52,186 bases of DNA from Dehalococcoidia bacterium (GTDB lineage Bacteria; Chloroflexota; Dehalococcoidia; Lucifugimonadales; Lucifugimonadaceae): contig JASLLE010000009.1 of the NCBI GenBank assembly GCA_030747175.1, positions 1 to 52,186 on the forward strand, in the 5' to 3' direction. The translations under genes were made by a program, and so were the position numbers. This document shows positions 17,252-26,131 of this stretch, piece after piece. The notes under the pieces were generated by a model, which was given only the letters and a program-made list of their open reading frames with translations, was not told where the DNA came from and did not search any database. Each line of letters starts with the position of its first letter. Positions within the stretch are counted from its first letter, which is position 1.

Positions 17252-17275
17252 TCAGACCGGAAAATCCCGGTCTGA
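17252..17275 (+). terminator. Perfect inverted repeat between bioY and aspS
   Basis: TCAGACCGG-AAAATC-CCGGTCTGA is a perfect 9-bp stem 53 nt after bioY. No T tract follows, so it could be a weak terminator of bioY or a protein-binding palindrome for aspS. Confidence 0.45.
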
Positions 17276-17327
17276 TACACACTGTTGCGATCCGTCATGA
17301 GGCGGGTCAAACGCGGGGAATAGCCAG

Positions 17328-19127
17328 ATGTATCGAGACATGACCTGCGGCCAGCCGCGCCAGTCAGACTCCGGCAAAACCATCACCCTCTCGGGCTGGG
17401 TTCACCGTCGCCGTGACCACGGCGGACTTACGTTCATCGACCTGCGGGACTTCTCGGGCCTGATGCAGGTGGTGTTCAACGAAGACAGCGCACCGGAAGC
17501 TCACGCGCTCGCCGGCGATCTGAGGAGCGAGTGGGTGATCCAGGTGAAGGGCACGGTGCAAGAACGCCGGGTCGGCGCAGACAACCCGGACCTGCCTACC
17601 GGAACCGTGGAGATAATCGCCTCGGAGTTAACCGTTCTCAACCGGTCCGAGACGCCGCCCTTCGAGGTCGAAGACGACCTCAACGTCGCCGACGAGACCC
17701 GGTTGCGCTACCGGTTTATGGACCTGCGCAGGCCGCGGATGTACAGGAACATGAAGTTGCGACACGACGTCATCCAGGCGGCCCGCAACTACATGGTCGG
17801 CGAAGACTTCCTGGAGATCGAAACACCGATCCTTTTGAAGTCGACGCCGGAGGGCGCACGCGACTATGTCGTGCCGAGCCGGGTGCATCCGGGGAGTTTC
17901 TACGCACTCCCACAATCCCCGCAACAACTCAAGCAACTGCTGATGGTCTCCGGGATGGATCGCTACTTCCAGTTCGCTCACTGCTTCCGCGACGAGGACC
18001 TGCGGGCGGATCGGCAGCCGGAACACACGCAGATCGATTTCGAGATGTCGTTTGTCGAACAGGAAGACGTGTTGCAGATACTCGAAGGGCTGTACACGGC
18101 GATGGTCAGGGAGACCCGGCCCGACCTGGAGGTGCCGACGCCGTTCCCCCGCATGACGTATGCGGAGGCGATCGAACGTTACGGGAGTGACAAGCCGGAC
18201 GTCCGCTTCGGGATGGAAGTGTCTCGCCTGACCGATATCGTGGCTGACTCGGGGTTCGGCGTTTTCGAGTCCGTTGCCGCTGCGGGCGGGGCGGTCCGTG
18301 CGATCGTTGCACCGGGTTGTGCCGATTACACGCGCCGGCAGACGGATGAATTGATCGAGTTCGTGAAGAGCAGCGGCGCACAGGGACTAATCCCGATGCA
18401 CATCGCGGCGGAGGCCGACAGCCTGGAAGAGGTGACGCTGGAAGACATCCGCTCTCCTATCCGGAACCACGTATCCCTGGAAACTCTCAAGGAGATGGCA
18501 CGGACGACGGACGCGGAACCGGGCGATCTGATGTTGATCATCGCCGGACCGGAGCAGGTGGTAAACGTAGCCATCAGCAACCTTCGTGTCGAGATGGGCC
18601 GCAGACTTGGGCTGGCGGACCCCGGCGTGTTCAACTTCCTGTTCGTTGTCGATTTCCCGCTGTTTGAGTGGGACGACGACCGGGACGGGTGGGCGGCCAT
18701 GCACCACGTATTCAGTTCACCGCGCCCCCAGGACGTGGGCATGCTGGACAGTGACCCGGGGGCGGTGCTCGGCCAGTTGTACGACCTCGTTTTGAACGGC
18801 GTCGAACTCGGCAGCGGAAGTATCCGCATCGTGGATCGGGCCATCCAGGAGAAGGTGTTCGAATTGATCGGCCACTCTCCGGAGCAGGTGGAAGAACGTT
18901 TCGGACATCTGCTGCGAGCGTTTCAGTACGGCGCGCCTCCGCATGGCGGAATGGGCCTCGGGCTGGACCGAATCGTGATGCTTCTGGCGGGTGAAGACAA
19001 CATCCGGGAGGTGATCGCTTTTCCGAAAACGCAGGCGGCGGTGGATCCCTTGTTCGAGGCGCCCGGCGCGATCACGGATGAACAACTGGAAGAGTTGTCG
19101 ATTCGCGTAGTCGAGTCTGGCGGATAA
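17328..19127 (+). CDS. aspS: Aspartyl-tRNA synthetase
   Basis: A 599-residue bacterial-type class II synthetase. The N-terminal OB-fold anticodon domain, the class II catalytic core and the GAD insertion (about 280-420) are all present. Motif 2 reads FRDEDLRADRQPEHTQID and motif 3 GMGLGLDRIVM. In the anticodon domain the sequence RRRDHGG places His at 31 and Gly after it, which is the signature reported for non-discriminating AspRS; discriminating enzymes such as that of E. coli have RRRDLGS. It may therefore also charge tRNA-Asn with Asp for a GatCAB amidotransferase, though no gat gene is in the window. It is the first gene of the aspS-tig-clpP-clpX cluster. Confidence 0.97.
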   Translation: MYRDMTCGQPRQSDSGKTITLSGWVHRRRDHGGLTFIDLRDFSGLMQVVFNEDSAPEAHALAGDLRSEWVIQVKGTVQERRVGADNPDLPTGTVEIIASELTVLNRSETPPFEVEDDLNVADETRLRYRFMDLRRPRMYRNMKLRHDVIQAARNYMVGEDFLEIETPILLKSTPEGARDYVVPSRVHPGSFYALPQSPQQLKQLLMVSGMDRYFQFAHCFRDEDLRADRQPEHTQIDFEMSFVEQEDVLQILEGLYTAMVRETRPDLEVPTPFPRMTYAEAIERYGSDKPDVRFGMEVSRLTDIVADSGFGVFESVAAAGGAVRAIVAPGCADYTRRQTDELIEFVKSSGAQGLIPMHIAAEADSLEEVTLEDIRSPIRNHVSLETLKEMARTTDAEPGDLMLIIAGPEQVVNVAISNLRVEMGRRLGLADPGVFNFLFVVDFPLFEWDDDRDGWAAMHHVFSSPRPQDVGMLDSDPGAVLGQLYDLVLNGVELGSGSIRIVDRAIQEKVFELIGHSPEQVEERFGHLLRAFQYGAPPHGGMGLGLDRIVMLLAGEDNIREVIAFPKTQAAVDPLFEAPGAITDEQLEELSIRVVESGG

Positions 19128-19179
19128 CTGCAAGGCTCAGCAGGTAGACGCACCGCTGCCATGAGCATGGCTTCTGCGG

Positions 19180-19188
19180 TGATATAAT
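19180..19188 (+). promoter_or_regulatory. Extended -10 promoter of tig
   Basis: TGATATAAT is a perfect TGnTATAAT extended -10, 56 nt upstream of the tig start. No good -35 box is seen, as is common with extended -10 promoters. Confidence 0.6.
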
Positions 19189-19244
19189 TTCACGCACCCT
19201 CCAATCGTAAGCCGAGGGTTAGCGCGGCACGGGAGAAATCGAAC

Positions 19245-20630
19245 TTGAAGGTCACCCAGGACGAGGTCGTGGACCGGCAGGCGTTGCTCCACGTTGAGAT
19301 CGAAGACGAACGGCTTGAGACGCATTTGCAACGCGCCTACCAGAAACTCGTCCAACGGACCACCATTCCCGGATTCCGTAAAGGAAAGGCGCCCCGCAGG
19401 TTGTTCGAACAGATGATCGGCCGGTCGGTGCTCGTGGAAGAGGCGCTTGAGACGCTTGTACCGGACGCCGTTGCCGCGGCGATCGAGCAAGAAGAGATCG
19501 ACGCTTACGGCACGCCGCGGGTTAACGTGACGGAATCCGAGCCGGTCCCGAAGCTGGATGTCACGGTGCCCTTGAGACCCTCCGTCGATGTCGGAGATTA
19601 CTCCGGACTGGAGATGAAAGAGGAACCCGAAGAAGTCACGGACGAGCAGATCGATCAGGCCGTGGAGCAGGCTCAATTGAGCCTCGCCACATGGGATCCG
19701 GTCGAGCGTCCCCTTGAAATCGGAGATCTCGCCGTGCTGACCGTGCTGGGCAAGGCTGGCGACGAAGAGGTGCTGAACGGCGACAACGTTGAGTTCGTTC
19801 TCACCCCAGATGCCCAGACACCCATCCCCGGATTTACCGAAGAGATCGTCGGGATGGAAGCCGGGCAGACGAAAGAGTTCTCACTGGAGATAGCCGACGA
19901 CTTCCCGGGCGACCAGGTCGCCGGCAAGACCGTCGAATGCAAGGTCGAGCTGTTCGAAGTGAAGCTCCACAATCTCCCCGAGATCGACGACGATCTCGCC
20001 CGAAGCGCCGGGCAGGGTTACGAATCACTTGACGAGATGAAAACGGGATTGCGCACGCAGTTCGAAGAAGCGGCGAGCACGGCGGCCCAACGGCAACTCC
20101 AGGAAAGCATCCTGGACGCGCTTCTGGAATCCAGCGAATTCGAAATCCCGCCGCTGATCGTGGAACATGAAGCGGAACATGTGCTGCACGACCAGCAGGA
20201 AGCGCTGGCCCGCTACCAGGTTTCCTTGCAGGACTACATGCAGAACGCCGGCAAAAGCGGCGAAGAGTTGCTTGAAGAGGCCAAAGAGTCTGCGCTGACA
20301 CGACTCAAGCGAACGATTTTGATCGAGGAGGTGGCGAAAACGGAGGAGCTTGAGGTTTCCGACGAGGAAGTCGAGGCCGAGATCGAAACGCTGCTCGCAA
20401 ACGCCGGACCGCAAGCGGACCGGTCCCAGGTCGAATCTGAAGAGGCACAATCTTCGATCAGATCGATGTTGTTGCGACGAAAGTCCGTCGAAAAGCTGGC
20501 GGAGATAGTACAGTCAAAGGGAGGAACACCCGCGAAGGCGACATCGGCAGAAACCGAGGCGCCCGAGGACGATAAAGAAATACCGGAAGAAGACGAGGGC
20601 GAAGAGTCCCCCGAGGAATCCGGGAACTGA
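19245..20630 (+). CDS. tig: Trigger factor
   Basis: A 461-residue ribosome-associated chaperone and peptidyl-prolyl isomerase. The ribosome-docking signature GFRKGKAP lies at about 44-51. The central FKBP-type domain follows (about 150-240, starting IGDLAVLTV), then a long helical C-terminal chaperone domain. The protein ends in a strongly acidic tail of about 30 residues rich in Glu/Asp. The start is TTG. Placement directly before clpP-clpX is the classic bacterial arrangement linking folding and degradation of new proteins. Confidence 0.96.
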   Translation: MKVTQDEVVDRQALLHVEIEDERLETHLQRAYQKLVQRTTIPGFRKGKAPRRLFEQMIGRSVLVEEALETLVPDAVAAAIEQEEIDAYGTPRVNVTESEPVPKLDVTVPLRPSVDVGDYSGLEMKEEPEEVTDEQIDQAVEQAQLSLATWDPVERPLEIGDLAVLTVLGKAGDEEVLNGDNVEFVLTPDAQTPIPGFTEEIVGMEAGQTKEFSLEIADDFPGDQVAGKTVECKVELFEVKLHNLPEIDDDLARSAGQGYESLDEMKTGLRTQFEEAASTAAQRQLQESILDALLESSEFEIPPLIVEHEAEHVLHDQQEALARYQVSLQDYMQNAGKSGEELLEEAKESALTRLKRTILIEEVAKTEELEVSDEEVEAEIETLLANAGPQADRSQVESEEAQSSIRSMLLRRKSVEKLAEIVQSKGGTPAKATSAETEAPEDDKEIPEEDEGEESPEESGN

Positions 20631-20637
20631 ATTTCAC

Positions 20638-20734
20638 CGGCCCGAGTTCCCGGGCCGTAAAGCACGTATACCCCGTTCGCGTACGCAATCTCTCTGAGCC
20701 AGCCTGTAGCACTACCGGCCGGAATAATCCGGCC
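20638..20734 (+). promoter_or_regulatory. Two hairpins between tig and clpP
   Basis: CGGCCCG-AGTTCC-CGGGCCG (20638-20657) and GGCCGGA-ATAA-TCCGGCC (20717-20734) are perfect 7-bp stems. Neither has a T tract. They may limit readthrough or protect transcript ends; the second lies in the clpP leader. Confidence 0.4.
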
Positions 20735-20755
20735 ACCTGGATAAAGGACATTTGA

Positions 20756-21406
20756 ATGCTGATGAGGCCCGAACATTCAATGCAGCGTCCCGAAGACATC
20801 GTTCCGATGGTCATCGAGACCGGCGCCCGCGGCGAACGAGCCTTCGACATCTACTCGCTCCTGTTGAAGGAGCGGATTATCTTCCTCGGCACCCCGATCA
20901 ACGACCAGGTGGCGAACTTGATCGTGGCCCAGCTCCTGTACCTGGACCGGGAAGACCCGGACCGTGATATCAATATGTACATCAACTCGCCGGGCGGAGT
21001 GATCTACGCCGGCCTGGCGATCTTTGACACGATGCAGATGCTCCGGGCCGACGTGTCCACGATCTGTGTCGGCGCCGCCGCCAGCATGGGTACGATCCTC
21101 CTGGCGGCCGGACAGAAGGGGAAGCGTTACGCCCTCCCCAACTCAACTATCCACATGCACCAGCCGCTTGGCGGCGCATCGGGCCAGGCCAGTGATATCG
21201 AGATCCACGCCCGCGAGATTCTGCGCTTGCAGGACACGCTTCGTGGGATTCTCGTCGATACCACCGGCCAGCCGTACGACACGGTTGCGCGGGATACCGA
21301 TCGGGACCGCTTTATGACAGCAGAGCAGGCAGTTGAGTACGGCCTTATCGACGAGGTCCTTCACAAGCCTGAGAATGTCCAGGAAGGTGACCAGGCAGCC
21401 GACTAA
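20756..21406 (+). CDS. clpP: ATP-dependent Clp protease proteolytic subunit
   Basis: A 216-residue serine protease that forms the ClpP tetradecamer. The catalytic triad is visible: Ser110 in GAAASMGT, His135 in [10 protein letters not shown] and Asp184 in DTDRDRF. The YINSPGG oxyanion-side motif is at 75-81. The start is ATG 20756; an ATG two codons later is possible. The N-terminal 15-20 residues are probably removed by self-processing, as in other ClpP. Partner ATPases are both present in the window: ClpX directly downstream and a ClpC-like protein at 50623. Confidence 0.98.
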   Translation: MLMRPEHSMQRPEDIVPMVIETGARGERAFDIYSLLLKERIIFLGTPINDQVANLIVAQLLYLDREDPDRDINMYINSPGGVIYAGLAIFDTMQMLRADVSTICVGAAASMGTILLAAGQKGKRYALPNSTIHMHQPLGGASGQASDIEIHAREILRLQDTLRGILVDTTGQPYDTVARDTDRDRFMTAEQAVEYGLIDEVLHKPENVQEGDQAAD

Positions 21407-21500
21407 CTCCCCCACGATTCCAGAAAAGCTCGCCACATGACCGCGGTTATGCGCACAGAATCTGCGCTGGCATCCGGTCGGCGAAGGCTCGGTAGAGGCG

Positions 21501-22811
21501 ATGACAACTAACACTCCACAAGGCCCGCAGGGTCCCGAAGGCCAGCCGCCAGAAACTTACGTCTGTTCGTTCTGCGGTAAATCGCAGCAGGCGGTAAGGC
21601 GACTCATAGCCGGCCCGTCAAAGATATTCATCTGCGACGAGTGCGTGGACCACTGCCACCAGATCATCGCAGACGATCAGGCGCCGATAGCGGCCATTCC
21701 ACACGGCCTTCCACGTACTCCGCGCGAGGTTTTCGAGCGGCTCAACGAGTATGTCATCGGGCAGGAACGGGCCAAGCGGGTCGTCAGCGTGGGCGTGTAC
21801 AACCATTACAAGCGAGTGTGGCGGCCCAGCCCGGATTCCGACGTGGAACTGGCGAAGACGAACATCATGCTGGTCGGTCCGACGGGCTCCGGAAAGACAC
21901 ACCTGGCCCAGACCCTCGCCCGCATCCTGGACGTGCCATTCGCTATCACGGACGCCACTCCTCTTACGGAAGCCGGGTACGTCGGTGAGGACGTGGAGAA
22001 CATTCTGCTTCGACTCATCCAGGCGGCGGATTTTGACATCGGTCGCGCCGAGCAGGGGATCATCTATATCGACGAAATCGACAAGATCGCCCGCAAGGCG
22101 GCGAACCCGTCGATCACTCGTGACGTGTCGGGTGAAGGCGTGCAGCAGGCGCTATTGAAGATACTTGAGGGGTCTGTCGCAAGCGTGCCGCCACAGGGTG
22201 GCCGCAAGCACCCGCACCAGGAATTCATCCAGATCGACACGTCGAACATCCTGTTCATCCTCGGCGGCGCTTTTGAGGATCTGAACAGCGTGATCGAACG
22301 ACGCCTGACCGCCGGTTCCAGCATGGGCTTCGGTAATGCAGGAATGAGACGTGTGACCGATGAAGACCAGGATCAGATCTTCACCCACGTCACTCCCGAG
22401 GACCTGCTGGAGTACGGCTTCATTCCGGAGTTCATCGGCCGTGTACCGTTGAGCGTCGGATTGTCCGATCTGAGCGAATCACAACTGGTTGAGGTGCTCA
22501 CTGAGCCGCGAAACGCGCTCATCAAGCAGTACCAGGCGCTGTTCGAGATGGATGACGTGGAGCTTGAGTTCACGCCGGCGTCCCTGGTGGCGATGGCGTC
22601 AGACGCCAAGAAACGACGGGCCGGAGCACGGGGCCTGCGCGCCATCCTGGAAGAGACGCTGCTCGACATCATGTACGAGATTCCGTCGATGGATGCAGTC
22701 GAACGCTGCATCATCGACGCGCCGACCGTCACCGACGGCGCGGCGCCGGAGTTGATGGACGGTGAAGGTTCACGAGTAGCTTTCGAGATGCCGGAGCGGC
22801 CGGCGGCGTAG
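21501..22811 (+). CDS. clpX: ATP-dependent Clp protease ATP-binding subunit ClpX
   Basis: A 436-residue AAA+ unfoldase. The N-terminal zinc-binding domain has CSFC (Cys22, Cys25) and CDEC (Cys45, Cys48). Walker A GPTGSGKT is at 126-133, Walker B reads [11 protein letters not shown], and the pore loop GYVGEDVE is present. The ClpP-contacting IGF-type loop corresponds to EFIGRVP near 313. A Gly/Pro/Gln-rich N-terminal stretch of about 15 residues precedes the zinc domain. GAGG lies upstream of the ATG. It lies 94 bp after clpP in the same orientation. Confidence 0.98.
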   Translation: MTTNTPQGPQGPEGQPPETYVCSFCGKSQQAVRRLIAGPSKIFICDECVDHCHQIIADDQAPIAAIPHGLPRTPREVFERLNEYVIGQERAKRVVSVGVYNHYKRVWRPSPDSDVELAKTNIMLVGPTGSGKTHLAQTLARILDVPFAITDATPLTEAGYVGEDVENILLRLIQAADFDIGRAEQGIIYIDEIDKIARKAANPSITRDVSGEGVQQALLKILEGSVASVPPQGGRKHPHQEFIQIDTSNILFILGGAFEDLNSVIERRLTAGSSMGFGNAGMRRVTDEDQDQIFTHVTPEDLLEYGFIPEFIGRVPLSVGLSDLSESQLVEVLTEPRNALIKQYQALFEMDDVELEFTPASLVAMASDAKKRRAGARGLRAILEETLLDIMYEIPSMDAVERCIIDAPTVTDGAAPELMDGEGSRVAFEMPERPAA

Positions 22812-22849
22812 AGCAATGGCCGAAAGGCCGGGAACCAATAATCAGGGAG

Positions 22850-22886
22850 ACGGGATCCGGACGCCCGGGCGTTTGAATCCCGTTTT
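22850..22886. terminator. Terminator between convergent clpX and formyltransferase genes
   Basis: ACGGGAT (22850-22856) pairs with ATCCCGT (22877-22883), enclosing the palindrome CGCCCGGGCG, and is followed by TTTT. It is placed to end clpX transcription. Confidence 0.65.
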
Positions 22887-22894
22887 CGCGTCAA

Positions 22895-23689
22895 TCACGC
22901 CTGATTAAGGCCGGGCTCGATCTCGTCCGTAAGATCGAGAGCCTCAACATCTCCGGCCGCGTTCAGATCGATCCTGCCGTCTCCGATCGCGGCAAGAGTG
23001 GCGACAAGCAAGGGCCGCTCGCGTCCCACTCCTGCGGCGCGTATCGCCTGAAACAGGGCGAGGCCTTCGCCGGCGTTCGCCTGGAGCTCTTCAATGGTGC
23101 GGCCGGCGGTCTCTGACCACGCTGACTCATATCCCGGGCCGGAAAGAGGGAATCGGCAGTAGGCGATCACCGGACCAAGATCCAGAACCTCGGTCGCCAC
23201 ATGGATCATCACACCGGATTCGGCCGCACGGGTCCGGATCAGCTCCCAGATAACTTGATCGATCATGCCGATCGGTCCCCCCGGCAGTGCCGGATGCAGG
23301 TTCACCATGATGAAGTGACGGCACAGCACCGGCGCGATGAGCATGTAGCCGGCGGTGACAGACACATCGACCGAATAGGGTTGCAGCAACTCCATCACGG
23401 CTTCATCAAACCGCCCGCGTAACTCGGCCCACGGAGCGCGGCCGTGCTCGGTCCTGAATCGCTGCGATGACAGGGTGACGAGCGGAATGCCTCGTTCCTC
23501 GACGAGGTCCATGTAACGATCTGTACCTTTGTGCTGGCCGCGCTCACGGTTGACGAACACGAACTCGATGTTCGCTTTCAGCGTTCCGGAGTCGATCGCG
23601 TCCAGGGCGGCGATCAACAGGCCGCGAGACCCTTCTCCACGGCCGGTCGAGAACCAGCCGAGCTTGAGCGGAACGCGGTCCGCGGACAT
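22895..23689 (-). CDS. Formyltransferase family protein (PurN/GART-like)
   Basis: A 264-residue protein of the formyltransferase fold, related to phosphoribosylglycinamide formyltransferase. The catalytic motif is present as MVNLHPALPGG (Asn and His), with the matching acidic residue in EVLDLGPVI. The N-terminal loop reads WFSTGRGEGSRGLL, where PurN normally has a GxGSNLQ-type loop, and the protein is longer than PurN (about 200 residues). It may therefore act on another substrate. ATG 23689 lies 7 nt after the xseB stop; a TTG at 23707 would overlap xseB. It is the last gene of the aroQ-efp-xse run. Confidence 0.85.
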   Translation of the reverse strand: MSADRVPLKLGWFSTGRGEGSRGLLIAALDAIDSGTLKANIEFVFVNRERGQHKGTDRYMDLVEERGIPLVTLSSQRFRTEHGRAPWAELRGRFDEAVMELLQPYSVDVSVTAGYMLIAPVLCRHFIMVNLHPALPGGPIGMIDQVIWELIRTRAAESGVMIHVATEVLDLGPVIAYCRFPLSGPGYESAWSETAGRTIEELQANAGEGLALFQAIRAAGVGRERPLLVATLAAIGDGRIDLNAAGDVEALDLTDEIEPGLNQA

Positions 23690-23696
23690 TTCGGCG

Positions 23697-24005
23697 CTAG
23701 TCGTCAACGTCGTCGTCTGGATCCGAATCGTCGTCAGGATCGGAATCGTCCGGGACGAAACGCATCTGCTCGGCGAATGCGGACTGGAGCCGGGTGACCT
23801 TTAGCTCCGTCGCCGACAGCAGTTCGTTGCAGCGTTTCGCCAGCCCCATGCCCTCCTCGAACAGGCGTGTCGAATCGTCGAGAGAGAGCGGGCCCGTTTC
23901 GAGTTTGCGGACCGTCTCTTCAAGCCGGGAAAAGGCGTCCTCGAAACTCGCCGGCTCGTCGCCGCCTCGAGTGTCGCCGGCCCCTTGCGTCCGTCTGGGA
24001 CTCAT
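23697..24005 (-). CDS. xseB: Exodeoxyribonuclease VII small subunit
   Basis: A 102-residue XseB. The family core is FEDAFSRLEETVRKLETG, then LSLDDSTRLFEEGMGLAKRC, a short helical hairpin that binds XseA. ATG 24005 gives a normal length. An upstream extension to 24155 in the same frame is arginine-rich and overlaps xseA, so it was rejected. The C-terminus is a run of Asp-rich repeats (DSDPDDD pattern), longer and more acidic than usual. It follows xseA by 127 bp. Confidence 0.93.
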   Translation of the reverse strand: MSPRRTQGAGDTRGGDEPASFEDAFSRLEETVRKLETGPLSLDDSTRLFEEGMGLAKRCNELLSATELKVTRLQSAFAEQMRFVPDDSDPDDDSDPDDDVDD

Positions 24006-24132
24006 GTTCGGTGTGTTCCTGTTCCTTGATTGATGAGATCCGGGAGAAGACCTTCGGAATCTGGCGGTGTCGGCTGCACGCCCGGGGTCGTGCGGGATGT
24101 CCCTGAGAGCGAGTATTACGTGATTCAGGTTA

Positions 24133-25353
24133 TCAGCGCGTGGACGGGCCGTCACCGCGTCGCGGTCGCACTTCCTTGACCTCGGCGCTCGCCTCGCCGT
24201 CCGCCAGCGCCACGTCGAATGAGTCGCCCGGGTTCAGGCCGATGACCGAGCTTACGATCGATCCGTCTTCACCCCGGATAACCGCATACCCGCGCGAGAG
24301 GATGGCGGACGGGTCCAGGGCCGATAGCTGGAGTTCCAGTGAGCGAAGACGCTCACGGTGGATTTGCAGCGTTTGGCCGAGCGCCTGACCGGCGGTTCTG
24401 AGGAGTTGGTCCACTTGCTGTCGCTGGTTTCGGGTTTCCGGCGCCAGGAACGCCAGCCGGTCCACGGCCTGTTCGAGTCGCATCCGGTGATCGCTAACCC
24501 CCCGGGACGCTCGTTCCGAGAGCCGTCCGGCGAAACCGGCCACGACGGCCGATAGCTCGCGACGGTCCGGCGCCACGAGCTCCGCTGCGGCCGAGGGTGT
24601 AGGCGCTCGCACATCGGCGACGAGATCGGCGATCGTAACGTCCGTCTCGTGTCCAACTCCACTTATCACGGGAATTCCTGAGCCGAAGATAGCACGCGCC
24701 ACGATCTCCTCGTTGAACGCCCACAGGTCTTCAAGGGAGCCGCCGCCACGGGCCACGATGATGACATCGATCCCGGGCTCCGCATTCAGAGCGCCGATCG
24801 CATCGACGATGCCGGGCGCCGCTGCATCGCCCTGGACCCGTGTCGGCGCCAGTACCAGCTCGGCCAGCGGGTAACGGCGGCGCAGGACGTTGGTGATGTC
24901 CTGGATTACCGCTCCGGTCGGTGAAGTCACAACTCCGATTCGTTTCGGAAACGCCGGGAGTTCCCTTTTGCGGGCGACGCCGAATAGCCCTTCGGCATCC
25001 AGCCGGCGCCTGAGCTCTTCGAACGCCTGCTGGAGCGCGCCGACGCCTTCCGGTTTGACCATGTCGGCGTAGAACTGGAGGTCGCCCCGCACCGTGTAGA
25101 TCGAGACTCGGCCATGGACGAGGACCTCGGCTCCTTCCTGCAGGAATTCAGAGCCGCGTGCCGGCCTGAACTGGACGCACCGCAACTGGCCTTCGGCGTC
25201 GCGTAGCGTGAAGTAATGGTGCCCGGATCCCGCCCGGACATGGTTCGAAACCTCGCCCCTCACCCACAGGTCGGACAGGCTCGGGTCGGCCTCAAGCAGG
25301 TCCTTCAGGTAGCCGGCGACCTGGGAGACTGTGTAGGCGGTCTGCGTCGTCAT
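24133..25353 (-). CDS. xseA: Exodeoxyribonuclease VII large subunit
   Basis: A 406-residue catalytic subunit of the single-strand-specific exonuclease VII. The N-terminal OB-fold (about 1-105, with DLWVRGEVSN and HYFTLRD) is followed by the nuclease domain. Diagnostic motifs are RIGVVTSPTGAVIQDI, IIVARGGGSLEDLWAFNEE and PVISGVGHETDVTIADLVAD, and then RAPTPSAAAELV. The C-terminal helical region is somewhat short relative to E. coli XseA. The start is ATG with AGGG upstream. It works with XseB in repair and recombination. Confidence 0.97.
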   Translation of the reverse strand: MTTQTAYTVSQVAGYLKDLLEADPSLSDLWVRGEVSNHVRAGSGHHYFTLRDAEGQLRCVQFRPARGSEFLQEGAEVLVHGRVSIYTVRGDLQFYADMVKPEGVGALQQAFEELRRRLDAEGLFGVARKRELPAFPKRIGVVTSPTGAVIQDITNVLRRRYPLAELVLAPTRVQGDAAAPGIVDAIGALNAEPGIDVIIVARGGGSLEDLWAFNEEIVARAIFGSGIPVISGVGHETDVTIADLVADVRAPTPSAAAELVAPDRRELSAVVAGFAGRLSERASRGVSDHRMRLEQAVDRLAFLAPETRNQRQQVDQLLRTAGQALGQTLQIHRERLRSLELQLSALDPSAILSRGYAVIRGEDGSIVSSVIGLNPGDSFDVALADGEASAEVKEVRPRRGDGPSTR

Positions 25354-25452
25354 CCCTGCCGGGACCTTATGGACATGGACTTGTGCTCAATTGGAGTTTC
25401 AATCGCAAACAACCTCCACGAGATCACCAGGATTGTCCCCGGGCCAGTCATC

Positions 25453-26019
25453 CTAGTCCCTGACCCTCTCCAGGTACTCTCCGGTTCTGGTATCGACCTT
25501 GAGCACTTCGCCCTCGCTGATGAACAGGGGCACGGTTACCGAGATCCCAGTCTCAAGTCTGGCCTGCTTGGTTGCGCCGGTGGCAGTGTTGCCCGCCACC
25601 GCCGCCTCCGTCTCGACGACGGCGAGGTTCACCGTGATCGGCGGCTCCACCTGGATGACGCTGCCTTCGTAGAAAAGCAGGTCCAGGCTCTCGCCTTCCT
25701 TGATGTAATCCAGGGCATCGCCAAGGACCTCAGCGCCTACTGGGAACTGGTCGTAGGTCTCGTTGTCCATGAAAGTGTGGAGGTCGCCTTCCGAGTAAAG
25801 GAACTGCGACGAACGGCGGTCCATCGGGGCGACGGTCAGCTTGTGGTTGCCGTGGACCTTTCGCTCGAACACGTTGCCCGTCTTGACGTTGCGCAGCTTC
25901 ATGGTGAGGGTCGGCGGGGCCTTGGGCGCCTGGCGATGCTGCCACTCCATGATGGTGTACACCTCTCCCTCGAAGAGGATGCTCATGTTGCGCTTGATTT
26001 CACTTGAGCTGATGGTCAT
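25453..26019 (-). CDS. efp: Elongation factor P
   Basis: A 188-residue, three-domain EF-P that relieves ribosome stalling at polyproline. The N-terminal KOW-like domain, the central OB-fold and the C-terminal OB-fold ending in EVLKVDTRTGEYLERV are complete. The modification loop is unusual: where most EF-Ps have PGKG(G/A)A, this one has RQAPKAPPTLTMKL. Lys33 aligns with the modified Lys34 of E. coli but is flanked by prolines and lacks both glycines. No EpmA/EpmB, EarP or YmfI homologue is in the window. AGGA lies before the ATG. It sits between the peptidase and xseA, a common arrangement. Confidence 0.97.
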   Translation of the reverse strand: MTISSSEIKRNMSILFEGEVYTIMEWQHRQAPKAPPTLTMKLRNVKTGNVFERKVHGNHKLTVAPMDRRSSQFLYSEGDLHTFMDNETYDQFPVGAEVLGDALDYIKEGESLDLLFYEGSVIQVEPPITVNLAVVETEAAVAGNTATGATKQARLETGISVTVPLFISEGEVLKVDTRTGEYLERVRD

Positions 26020-26131
26020 TCTCTGGTCCTCGAAACAACTGGGAGATGGGAAACAACTGGGAGTGGCTGCCCGTCACACGGGCCAGTGTTATGGATTCGT
26101 CTTGTCGCGCGCCCGGGAGGCCGCCACTACT

